64,000 bases of DNA from Nocardioides sp. S5 (GTDB taxonomy: Bacteria; Actinomycetota; Actinomycetes; Propionibacteriales; Nocardioidaceae): NCBI RefSeq assembly GCF_017310035.1, contig NZ_CP022296.1, forward strand, positions 248,001-312,000. Reading direction: 5' to 3'. Both the position numbers and the translations under genes were made by a program. The notes under the pieces are model-generated. The model searched no databases, was not told the DNA's origin, and worked only from the letters and a program-made list of their open reading frames with translations. Below are positions 57,155 through 64,000 of this stretch, piece after piece. Each line of letters starts with the position of its first letter. Position 1 is the stretch's first letter.

Positions 57155-57502
57155 GTGACCGTGTCCAGCACCATCGTCCAGGACCCGCACCAGGTGATCG
57201 GGGAGATCGTCCAGCTGCTGCATCAGGCCTCCGAACAGACCTGGCAGGGCGCAGCGACCGAGTAACCGCGCGTCTCCCTGGGGCTGGGGATCTACCTCGT
57301 GCACGCGCAGGTGAGCACCTTGTTGCCCACCGACTACCAGGTCCTCGTCGACGTCGATGACCGCACCGTGGTGCAGTTGCTCCGGGACGCCGAACATCGC
57401 GCCCGGACTCTGCCGCTGCACTGGCCCGAGACGGCGGCGATCTCGGATCTGGTTGTCGCCCTATGCGACCTGATCCGCGAGGCCAGTCACCTTGACTGGT
57501 AG
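57155..57502 (+). pseudogene. Hypothetical gene interrupted by an in-frame stop
   Basis: A GTG at 57155 with AAAGGA upstream opens a frame (VTVSSTIVQDPHQVIGEIVQ) that meets TAA at 57263-57265; the same frame then continues coherently (HAQVSTLLPTDYQVLVDVDD) to 57502. The two halves (36 and about 67 codons) look like one former gene of 115 codons. Alternatively they are two small genes, the second starting at GTG 57299. No family was recognised. Confidence 0.45.
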
Positions 57503-57515
57503 CGGCGGGCCGGCG

Positions 57516-58604
57516 ATGTACGCCACCGCCGACGTCGAGCTCTTCGACCTTGGCCGGCTCACGCACACCACCGACCAACGCAGCGTCGGGGAGCTCCTCT
57601 TCGACGTCGATCGTCATGCGCGGCTGCTGTTGATCGACGTCACGGAGGACGACGTCGCGCAACTCCTGCACGCCTGGCCAGCACTCGTCTCCGCGGCGGT
57701 CAATCTGTGGCGAGCCCTGCCCCGTCTTGCGGGGCCTGTAGCCGTAACGACGACACCGATCGAGCGCGTCGCCCAGATCAGCGACAGCATTTCCCGGCGG
57801 CTGACGACAAGCTCATGGCCACCACCGACCGCGCCCGACCCACGCCTGGGCGACATGGCGCACACCCTTGACCAAGCGGCTTCTCTGGTCGAGCGGTTCG
57901 CTGACCACGTGCCTCTCAGCGACGCGGGGCGCGAGGACCTCGACGCCGCGCGAGCGCGGATCATGCACAGTCTCTACGTCGCCGCGCACGCGGTCACGGT
58001 GTCACTGGTTCAACACGGTCGCACACGTCACGATCAGGCCTCGGCCAACCGCCGGCCCCTGGCCAGGCCAGCCGATCAGACCCCGTACGCCGTGGCCCCG
58101 ACCACCGAGTGGGTACGCCGGATGGCTGCGGCCGAAGCCGCCGCTGCCGGTTTCGCCGCCCACGGCCGACTCCCCGCACTGCTCAACGGCGAACAGCGCG
58201 TTCCGCCGGCTGACACCAGCCGGCTCACTCGAGCCCTGGCCCGCTGGGATGTCCAGGCCCACCGCGGACTCGTGTGCCCAGGCTGGCGCGACAACATGGT
58301 CCTGATCACGCGCACACAAGCGCTCATCGCCGCGACCGCCATGGTGCTGGTCGACGCCGCGGCCGCCGGCGGGAAACTCGACCCATCACCGCGGCTCGGG
58401 CCTGCTCTCGGCCGAGCCGGTGCCGCGTGGAGCGACCTCGGTAGCCGCTGGGACGACCTCACGCCGGTGAACGTCCGACCCTCGCCGCAGCTGCTAGTGG
58501 CCGCCGGCGAGATCCGCGCCGCAACACGTGAACTCATCCACGACGGCGCCACCATGGCCTGCCAGGACACCATCGCCAGCGGCCCGGCCACCACCAGGGC
58601 CTAG
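57516..58604 (+). CDS. Hypothetical protein of the island
   Basis: A 362-residue, Ala/Thr/Arg-rich, mostly helical soluble protein without recognisable motifs, signal or membrane helices. It may start at the ATG 57516 or at a TTG at 57492 that overlaps the preceding frame. Its codon composition is less extreme than core genes. Its location between catabolic cargo and integrase is typical of element-borne hypothetical genes, such as those of actinobacterial integrative elements. Confidence 0.6.
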   Translation: MYATADVELFDLGRLTHTTDQRSVGELLFDVDRHARLLLIDVTEDDVAQLLHAWPALVSAAVNLWRALPRLAGPVAVTTTPIERVAQISDSISRRLTTSSWPPPTAPDPRLGDMAHTLDQAASLVERFADHVPLSDAGREDLDAARARIMHSLYVAAHAVTVSLVQHGRTRHDQASANRRPLARPADQTPYAVAPTTEWVRRMAAAEAAAAGFAAHGRLPALLNGEQRVPPADTSRLTRALARWDVQAHRGLVCPGWRDNMVLITRTQALIAATAMVLVDAAAAGGKLDPSPRLGPALGRAGAAWSDLGSRWDDLTPVNVRPSPQLLVAAGEIRAATRELIHDGATMACQDTIASGPATTRA

Positions 58605-58699
58605 CGGCCGCGCTCCACGCCCTCGAGCACGCCGACGAGCTCGGGCGCGCGATAGCCGAGAAGGCCACCACTCCCGGGCCGACCGGGCGCGCGCGAGCC

Positions 58700-59026
58700 A
58701 TGTCCATACGCGCGCACAACGACATCGAGGCCGGTCGCGACGCCGAGCCTCGGGACGGCGACGTCGTGTGGGTGTCGCCCGAAGCCATCCTCGCCAAGCG
58801 AGTCGTCGACGCTCCTCCGCCCGTCATCGCGGGTCTCCGGGCTGCCAGCCAGGCCGTCGTAGATGCAGCGATGGCCGCTGGAGTTGTCGCGTCGCCGGTC
58901 GTTGGGGTTCGACCCTCGACACAACACCCGGGCGCCTCTGGCAAGGGCGCCGAGTGGCATGAGCGTCAACCCGGGATCGTCACCCCTGCTAGCGCGCAGG
59001 TGGTTCGATCGCGTGGACGATGTTGA
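58700..59026 (+). CDS. Hypothetical protein, possibly 5'-truncated
   Basis: A 108-residue frame from ATG 58700 (MSIRAHNDIEAGRDAEPRDG). Coding-like sequence in the same frame extends upstream to about 58604 (ALHALEHADELGRAIAEKAT) without a start, so an N-terminal part may be missing or a frameshift separates it from the preceding gene. It shares AHNDIE and 14 identical bases with the remnant at 56440. No family recognised. The 207 bp after it hold nothing identifiable. Confidence 0.35.
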   Translation: MSIRAHNDIEAGRDAEPRDGDVVWVSPEAILAKRVVDAPPPVIAGLRAASQAVVDAAMAAGVVASPVVGVRPSTQHPGASGKGAEWHERQPGIVTPASAQVVRSRGRC

Positions 59027-59233
59027 AGCGAGGTTCAGGGCGAACTCTTTGCATTTCCCTCAGAAGGGCGTGCCGCAGCACGACGCCGCCGTCGCGGACG
59101 CTCGGGAGGCCGCGCAGATTCGGGCGGACAAACTGGCTCTTCGCCACGGGACTGCGCGTGAAGGCTGCGGGCCTCGACGACTCGGCCAGGCCTTTCGGCC
59201 AGTCGTCGCTCGATCATCGAGCGGAAGGTCGGG

Positions 59234-60481
59234 TCAGGGGATTGTCGAGCATGTGTCCCACAGCAGGGAACCCATCTGCTGTGCCGCTCGGCGGCGGAGG
59301 TCGTCAACGGCATGGAGATAGCGCTGGGCGGTGGCCATCTCGGTCCACCCCATGATGGCCATCACGGTGCGGATGTCCACGCCCTGCAGCAGAAGCAGGG
59401 TGGCGGCGGTGTGTCGTGCGTCGTGCAGTCGGACGGCACGCACTCCGGCCTTGTCGAGGAGTGCCTTCCACTCCCGATGGTCGCGGGCAGGGTCGATGAG
59501 GCCGCCGTCGTCGGCTGGGAAGACCAGCGGCCAGGTGTCGTCCCAGCTCGGGCCGGCGGCAAGTTTGCGCCTGTTCACCCTGTTCTTGTGTGCCTGGAGT
59601 TCGGCGGTCAACGGCGCGGGAAGGGCCACTGTGCGCTTGGATGCGCTCGTCTTGGGCTCCACCAGGAGCAAACCGCCATCGCGACGCTCCGGGCATTCGG
59701 CGCCGCGCTTGCGCCCACAGTCTGCGCGGCCGTCCGTCAGGCCACAGCCGTGCGACCAAGTACGCCGTTGCACGGATCTGCGCACCCGCAGTTGCCCTGA
59801 GTCGAAGTCCACGTCCGTCCACAGCAGCCCAATTACCTCGCCTTGACGAAGGCCGAGCGAGAGAGCGACGGACCAGCGAGCGGGATGGCGGGTCGAGTGC
59901 GCTGTCTGGAGGACGCGGCGGCATTCCTCGATGGTGAGAGGTTCGATCTCGGTCTCCACCGCGCGTGGCGGGCGGGCGATGATGGCCGGGTTGACGCTCA
60001 GCCGCCTGCGGCGCACCGCTTCGTTCAACGCGGATCGTAGGACTCGGTGAACGGCGCGGACGGTGTGGGTCGAGTGTCCTTGGGCGGTGAGGTGTCGATA
60101 GAGCTCCTCCAGGTGTTCGGGTTCGATCTCGCTCATCCGCCAGGAGCCCAAGGTGCCGATGACGTGACGGTTCATCTGGCTGCGGTAGGTCGAGAGTGTC
60201 TTCCAGCGCACGGTCATCGGGAGGATCACCTCCAACCAGTGGCTCAGCCAGCTCTCCAGGGTGAGGTCAGCCGCGATCCAGTGGTACTCGCCGGCGTCAC
60301 GGCGGCGCTCGAGATCGCGGACGGCTTGACGGGCCTCGGCCTTCGTGTGGCGTTGAACATGCCGGCGATCGGTGCGGCCGTCGGGTCGCTTCCCCATGGT
60401 GACGCGGCCGTGCCAGTCACCATCGGCACCTAGGTACACCGACGAGGTCGTCGCCGCGGCGGGCTTTCGTGGCCTACCCAT
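59234..60481 (-). CDS. Tyrosine site-specific recombinase (integrase)
   Basis: A 415-residue phage-type integrase. An N-terminal arm-binding segment (VYLGADGDWHGRVTMGKRPD) and a SAM-like core-binding domain (about 75-165) precede the catalytic domain with Arg212 (GLRQGE), His353 and Arg356 (HDARH), and Tyr388 (AQRYLH). An insertion near 240-265 with Cys246, Cys255 and Cys263 is unusual. It overlaps the excisionase gene by 8 bp and lies beside tRNA-Arg, the expected target. Confidence 0.95.
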   Translation of the reverse strand: MGRPRKPAAATTSSVYLGADGDWHGRVTMGKRPDGRTDRRHVQRHTKAEARQAVRDLERRRDAGEYHWIAADLTLESWLSHWLEVILPMTVRWKTLSTYRSQMNRHVIGTLGSWRMSEIEPEHLEELYRHLTAQGHSTHTVRAVHRVLRSALNEAVRRRRLSVNPAIIARPPRAVETEIEPLTIEECRRVLQTAHSTRHPARWSVALSLGLRQGEVIGLLWTDVDFDSGQLRVRRSVQRRTWSHGCGLTDGRADCGRKRGAECPERRDGGLLLVEPKTSASKRTVALPAPLTAELQAHKNRVNRRKLAAGPSWDDTWPLVFPADDGGLIDPARDHREWKALLDKAGVRAVRLHDARHTAATLLLLQGVDIRTVMAIMGWTEMATAQRYLHAVDDLRRRAAQQMGSLLWDTCSTIP

Positions 60482-60716
60482 CAGCGGGTCCTGCGAGATG
60501 GTCTGAGCGGAGATCGTCGATGAAGCCTTCGAGGTCGGAGCGCGCGACTCGCACCGACCTTCCGAAGTGGACGACGCGGAGTCGGTGCGCGGCGATCTGG
60601 CGCTCGACGCTGCGTCGAGCGCAGCGTAGTTCGTTGGCGACCTCGTCCAAGGTCAGCAGCAGGGTGACGGTGGTGGACGGGTCGTGGCTGTCCGGGGCGT
60701 GAGTTGTGGTTTCCAT
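60474..60716 (-). CDS. Excisionase family DNA-binding protein
   Basis: An 80-residue protein with a MerR/Xis-type winged helix (LTLDEVANELRCARRSVERQ then IAAHRLRVVHFGRSVRVARS). It would direct the integrase toward excision or act as a regulator of it. The ATG at 60716 begins METTTHAPDSHD; upstream frame has no homology. It is the first gene of the xis-int pair. Confidence 0.88.
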   Translation of the reverse strand: METTTHAPDSHDPSTTVTLLLTLDEVANELRCARRSVERQIAAHRLRVVHFGRSVRVARSDLEGFIDDLRSDHLAGPADG

Positions 60717-60925
60717 ACTGCACCTACGTCGCCGGAGCGGCTCCGAGCGGTCAGGCGACGCGGACCCCGAGGGGGAGTGGTGCGGCTGGGTGCGCCGGGA
60801 CCCGCCTGCTTCCGCCAGTGGTACCTGCGGTGGTTCTTGGGCCGATTCTTGAGCCGATGCTGGCGACCGTGGTGGGTGGTGTCTCGCCTCGCGTGTGGCG
60901 TTCGTGCAGGTCATCGACCTGTTCC

Positions 60926-60973
60926 GATCTGTGCGCCTGTAGGGATTCGAACCCCAAACCTTCTGATCCGTAG
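60926..60973 (-). repeat. Right attachment site (attR) within tRNA-Arg
   Basis: The 48-bp direct repeat partner of 34213-34260, differing at 60932. It covers the tRNA-Arg 3' half, so integration kept the tRNA intact. The region 60717-60925 between excisionase and repeat has no gene and may hold integrase arm sites. Confidence 0.9.
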
Positions 60974-61004
60974 TCAGATGCTCTATCCGTTGAGCTACAG
61001 GCGC
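60932..61004 (-). tRNA. tRNA-Arg (ACG anticodon)
   Basis: A 73-base cloverleaf on the minus strand: 7-bp acceptor GCGCCTG / CAGGCGC, D arm GCTC / GAGC, anticodon stem TCTGA / TCAGA with loop CTACGGA (anticodon ACG), T loop TTCGAAT and discriminator A. CCA is not encoded. The element integrated at its 3' half. Confidence 0.97.
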
Positions 61005-61185
61005 CCGTCGGTGCGAGCCAACCGGCGTGCAACGACTGGTCGAGGATAGCCGACGTACTCCGGACCAGTGAAATCAGCACCCCTGCAGGCCGGTCCGGTC
61101 CGCGAGGCGGTGCCCTAGGGTGCCTAGCACCGCACACGCGACGGCACGTCGAACAACGGGTCGTCGCACGACGAGAGGGAGCGCG

Positions 61186-63024
61186 ATGGCAGATCTCGAG
61201 GCAGTCCTGGACGAAGCCGGGCTGACCAACCCCCGTGTCCGCGAGTTCGTCAAGGAGTACGCCGAGCTCACCGGCGCCGAGCACGTCGAGGTGGTCAACG
61301 CCTCCGACGACGCCCGTCTCCTCGAGGAGGCCGTGGCGGCCGGCGAGCTCCAACGCGCAGGGGAGGGGCGCTACTACTCCCGCAGCTACTACAAGGACAC
61401 CGCCCGCTCCGAGGAGCGCACCATCGTCGCGACGAACGACGAGAAGGACCGCGGGGTCTACAACAACTGGCGCCCGGCCTCGGAGATGAAGCCGATGCTC
61501 CACGACCGGATGCGCGGCGCGTCCGAGGGCAAGACGATGTACGTCATCCCCTACCTGATGTCGCCCCCCGGCAACCCGCTCGAGCCGTGGGCCGCCGGCG
61601 TCGAGCTCACCGACACCCGCACCGTCGTGCTCCACATGATCCGCATGGCCCGCGTGGGCGTGCAGTTCGTCAACGACCTCGAGGACCCGGACTCCTTCGT
61701 CCGCGCGGTCCACGTCACCGGCGACCTGGAGAACCTCGGCCAGGGCACCCCCGACGACCAGCGCTACTTCGTGACCGTCGCCGACGAGCGCACGATCCTG
61801 CACTTCGGCTCCTCCTACGGAGGCAACGCGCTCCTGGGCAAGATCGCCCACGGCCTGCGGCAGGGGGCGTACGACGGCTGGGCGAGCCGGAAGTTCCTCG
61901 CCGAGCAGTACATGCTCATCGGCATCCACGACAAGGAGACCGGCAAGACCTGGCACGTCTGCGGCGGCTTCCCCAGCGCCTCCGGCAAGACCAACCTCGC
62001 GATGATGGCGGCCCCCGACGCTCTCGGCGACCGCTACCACGTGTCGTTCTACGGCGACGACATCGCGTGGCTGTGGGTCGACGAGCAGTCCGGCCGGCTG
62101 ATGGGAATGAATCCGGAGTACGGCGTCTTCGGCGTCGCGAAGGACACCAACGAGACCACCAACCCCAACGCCCTCGCCTCGATCGACGAGGGCTCGCGGG
62201 CGATCTTCACCAACGTCGCCCACAACCCCACGACGGGCGAGGTGTGGTGGGAGGGCAAGTCGCCGAAGCCGCCGACCGACGTCAAGGGCTGGCTCGACTG
62301 GACCGGCGCACCGCTGGCCGACCGCAAGGACAACGACACGGCCGCGTGGGCGCATCCCAACAGCCGCTTCACCACGACCCTGGCCAACGTCCCCAACATC
62401 GCGCCCGACTACGACGTGCCGGCGGGCGTGCCGATCGACGCGATCATCTTCGGTGGTCGCACCAGCGACCGTGAGCCGCTGATCCGCGCGATCACCGACC
62501 TCGCGGAGGGTGTCTACGACGGCCTCACGCTCGGTGCCGAGGCGACCTTCGCGGCCGAGGGCGTCGACGGCCAGCTGCGCTACGACCCGATGTCGAACCG
62601 GCCGTTCATGGCCTACGGCGAGGGCGACTACGCCCGCCACTACCTCGACGTCGTCGGTGCGGCGAAGGAGCAGCCGATCTTCGCGCACGTCAACTGGTTC
62701 CAGAAGGACCCCGACGACGGGCACTTCCTGTGGCCCGGCTACCGCGACAACCTGCGTCCGCTGCTCTGGCTCCTGCAGCTGAAGAACGGCGAGGTCGAGG
62801 GACGCCGCACGGCCGTGGGCATCATCCCGACCGAGGAGGAGCTCGACCTCGCGGGCATGGACGTCCCGGCCGCCGACCTCCAGCGCATCCTCACCATCGA
62901 CAAGGAGCGCTGGCAGCAGGAGATGGGCTTCCGCGAGGAGCACCTCGCGCAGTTCGACCGGATGCCCGAGGAGATCTGGGAGGCGCACCGCCGGGTGGCT
63001 GCGGACCTCGACGCGGAGGACTGA
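61186..63024 (+). CDS. pckG: Phosphoenolpyruvate carboxykinase (GTP)
   Basis: A 612-residue GTP-dependent PEPCK linking oxaloacetate and PEP in gluconeogenesis. The P-loop with reactive cysteine CGGFPSASGKTN and GVYNNWRPASEM, the Mn-site SFYGDDIAWLW and the IFGGRTSDREPL block are clear. GAGAGGGAG precedes the ATG at 61186. It is chromosomal, outside the island, but would be needed for growth on the acetyl-CoA that the island produces. Confidence 0.97.
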   Translation: MADLEAVLDEAGLTNPRVREFVKEYAELTGAEHVEVVNASDDARLLEEAVAAGELQRAGEGRYYSRSYYKDTARSEERTIVATNDEKDRGVYNNWRPASEMKPMLHDRMRGASEGKTMYVIPYLMSPPGNPLEPWAAGVELTDTRTVVLHMIRMARVGVQFVNDLEDPDSFVRAVHVTGDLENLGQGTPDDQRYFVTVADERTILHFGSSYGGNALLGKIAHGLRQGAYDGWASRKFLAEQYMLIGIHDKETGKTWHVCGGFPSASGKTNLAMMAAPDALGDRYHVSFYGDDIAWLWVDEQSGRLMGMNPEYGVFGVAKDTNETTNPNALASIDEGSRAIFTNVAHNPTTGEVWWEGKSPKPPTDVKGWLDWTGAPLADRKDNDTAAWAHPNSRFTTTLANVPNIAPDYDVPAGVPIDAIIFGGRTSDREPLIRAITDLAEGVYDGLTLGAEATFAAEGVDGQLRYDPMSNRPFMAYGEGDYARHYLDVVGAAKEQPIFAHVNWFQKDPDDGHFLWPGYRDNLRPLLWLLQLKNGEVEGRRTAVGIIPTEEELDLAGMDVPAADLQRILTIDKERWQQEMGFREEHLAQFDRMPEEIWEAHRRVAADLDAED

Positions 63025-63072
63025 CCACCGAATCGGCCCCGGCGGACGAAGATCGCACGTACGATCAAGTGC

Positions 63073-64000
63073 GTGTCAAGATCTCGGCAACACGCGGACC
63101 CGCTGCTGTGGTTGCGCAACGGCAAGCCCGGCGTAGGGCTGGCGGTGCCGTTCGCCGCGGTGGCGCTGGCGTGCCTCGGGGTCATCCTGGTCCCGCCGTA
63201 CGTCAGCGGGTGGTGGGTCTACGCGTTAGCCGGGCTGCTCCTCGTCGCGGTCGCGGCCCTCTTCGTCCTCGCGGTGCGCCGCCCCGAGCGCACGTGGCTC
63301 GACCCGGCGCCGGCGTACCTGATGTTCCCCTTCGTCGCCCTCGTGCACCACGCGTCGGGAGGCGCGGCGGGGGGCACCTCGTCCGGACTGAGTGCGAGCG
63401 TCCTGCTGCCCATCCTGTGGCTGGCCATCACCGGCACGCGCCGTGAGCTGTGGGTGGCGAGCGGCCTGACGGTGCTCGTCTTCCTCCTCCCGATCGTGCT
63501 CATCGGCGCGCCGGAGTACGTGTGGGGAGACTGGCGCCGCGCCGCGGTGTGGAGCACGGTCGCGCTCGTGCTCGCCCCCGTCGTCCAGCGGATCGTGCAC
63601 GACCTCGACCGGGAGACCCGTCGTGCCCGGACGGCGAACGAGCGTGTGGAGCGGCTCTTCGACAACGCTCCGCACGGGGTCGCCCTGCTCGACCCGGCGG
63701 GAACGGTCGTGCGCGTCAACACCGCCCTGGCCGTGATCGTCGGCCTCGAGCCGCCGGACATGGTCGGGCACCCCTTCACGAGCTTCGAGACGCCCGGCGA
63801 GGACGCCATCTCGGACCACGTCGAGCGCCTGATGTCCCACCGCAGCGAGATCATGGACGCCGAGTGCCGTCTGCGTGACTCGGGCGGCAACGACGTCGCC
63901 GTGGCGCTCAGCAGCACCGTGGTCCAGGACCCGCAGATCGGCGACATCGTGATGGTCAACGTCGTCGACGTCTCCGACCGCCGTCGCTACCTCGACCGGC
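63073..64000 (+). CDS. Membrane-bound PAS-domain signalling protein (partial)
   Basis: At least 309 residues, cut by the window end. The frame starts at GTG 63073 and runs through several hydrophobic helices (about 23-44, 48-66, 77-90, 100-118, 124-143, 154-170), then a coiled linker and a PAS domain (LFDNAPHGVALLDPAGTVVR onward, ending VMVNVVDVSDRRRYLDR). That ending usually leads into a GGDEF diguanylate cyclase or a kinase, which would lie beyond the window. The ribosome site is weak, so the start is uncertain. Confidence 0.75.
   Translation, partial: MSRSRQHADPLLWLRNGKPGVGLAVPFAAVALACLGVILVPPYVSGWWVYALAGLLLVAVAALFVLAVRRPERTWLDPAPAYLMFPFVALVHHASGGAAGGTSSGLSASVLLPILWLAITGTRRELWVASGLTVLVFLLPIVLIGAPEYVWGDWRRAAVWSTVALVLAPVVQRIVHDLDRETRRARTANERVERLFDNAPHGVALLDPAGTVVRVNTALAVIVGLEPPDMVGHPFTSFETPGEDAISDHVERLMSHRSEIMDAECRLRDSGGNDVAVALSSTVVQDPQIGDIVMVNVVDVSDRRRYLDR

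Noticed and set aside
58900..58935. Possible tRNA T-arm (GGTTCGACCCT)
   Set aside because: No matching acceptor, D or anticodon arms are found around it.

Overview
The window is about 64 kb of high-GC DNA whose genes mostly have GTG/ATG starts, tight ATGA/GTGA overlaps and TAGCGT-like -10 elements. A close MenB homologue of the mycobacterial type, an F420/deazaflavin-type oxidoreductase, GTP-dependent PEP carboxykinase, a DUF6328 protein and a mycofactocin system all point to an actinobacterium, most likely Nocardioidaceae (Nocardioides-like); this assignment is inference from gene content.

Region 1 (1-20.2 kb) is ordinary chromosome. It holds a Sir2 deacylase, a translationally coupled three-gene cassette (N-formylglutamate amidohydrolase, QEGLA-motif metallopeptidase-like protein, glutathione-synthase-like ATP-grasp enzyme), a membrane fatty acid hydroxylase, menB, a deazaflavin-dependent oxidoreductase, an ACT-domain protein, the recC-recB-recD operon, a CinA amidohydrolase, CsbD, a MerR-DICT regulator, small membrane or stress proteins and dps.

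Region 2 (20.2-30.4 kb) is a xylose locus. A rightward operon encodes a lipoprotein sugar-binding protein, a single-domain ATPase, a permease and a ROK regulator. It converges on a leftward xylB-xylA-xylR operon whose promoter looks leaderless and carries an operator between -35 and -10. A TetR-SGNH hydrolase pair lies divergent to xylB. Region 3 (30.4-34.2 kb) has agmatinase, a small membrane protein, a hemerythrin, a secreted GH16 enzyme and a small membrane protein.

Region 4 (34.22-60.97 kb) is a 26.7-kb integrated element and the main finding. It is bounded by a 48-bp direct repeat (one mismatch) that contains the 3' part of tRNA-Arg(ACG). The intact tRNA is at the right end next to an excisionase and a tyrosine recombinase; the displaced tRNA 3' fragment is at the left end. 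The cargo is a nearly self-contained alcohol-oxidation module: mycofactocin precursor and biosynthesis genes (mftA, B, C, E, F, a separate mftD and a probable mftM), an NDMA-dependent-type methanol dehydrogenase (mno), a second iron-containing alcohol dehydrogenase, a mycofactocin-coupled SDR, a MoxR/VWA pair with histidine-rich segments, aldehyde dehydrogenase plus DUF779, a GAF-domain regulator, a two-component system, and an acetyl-CoA synthetase coupled to an adenylate kinase. Together these would take an alcohol to aldehyde, acid and acetyl-CoA, with AMP recycled. An IS256-family element sits just inside the left end and has replaced the tail of adk. The right 4 kb before the integrase holds eroded or unrecognised genes, including an MFS transporter relic.

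Region 5 (61-64 kb) returns to chromosome: pckG and the start of a membrane-bound PAS-domain protein cut by the window end. No CRISPR array, rRNA or replication origin was seen.
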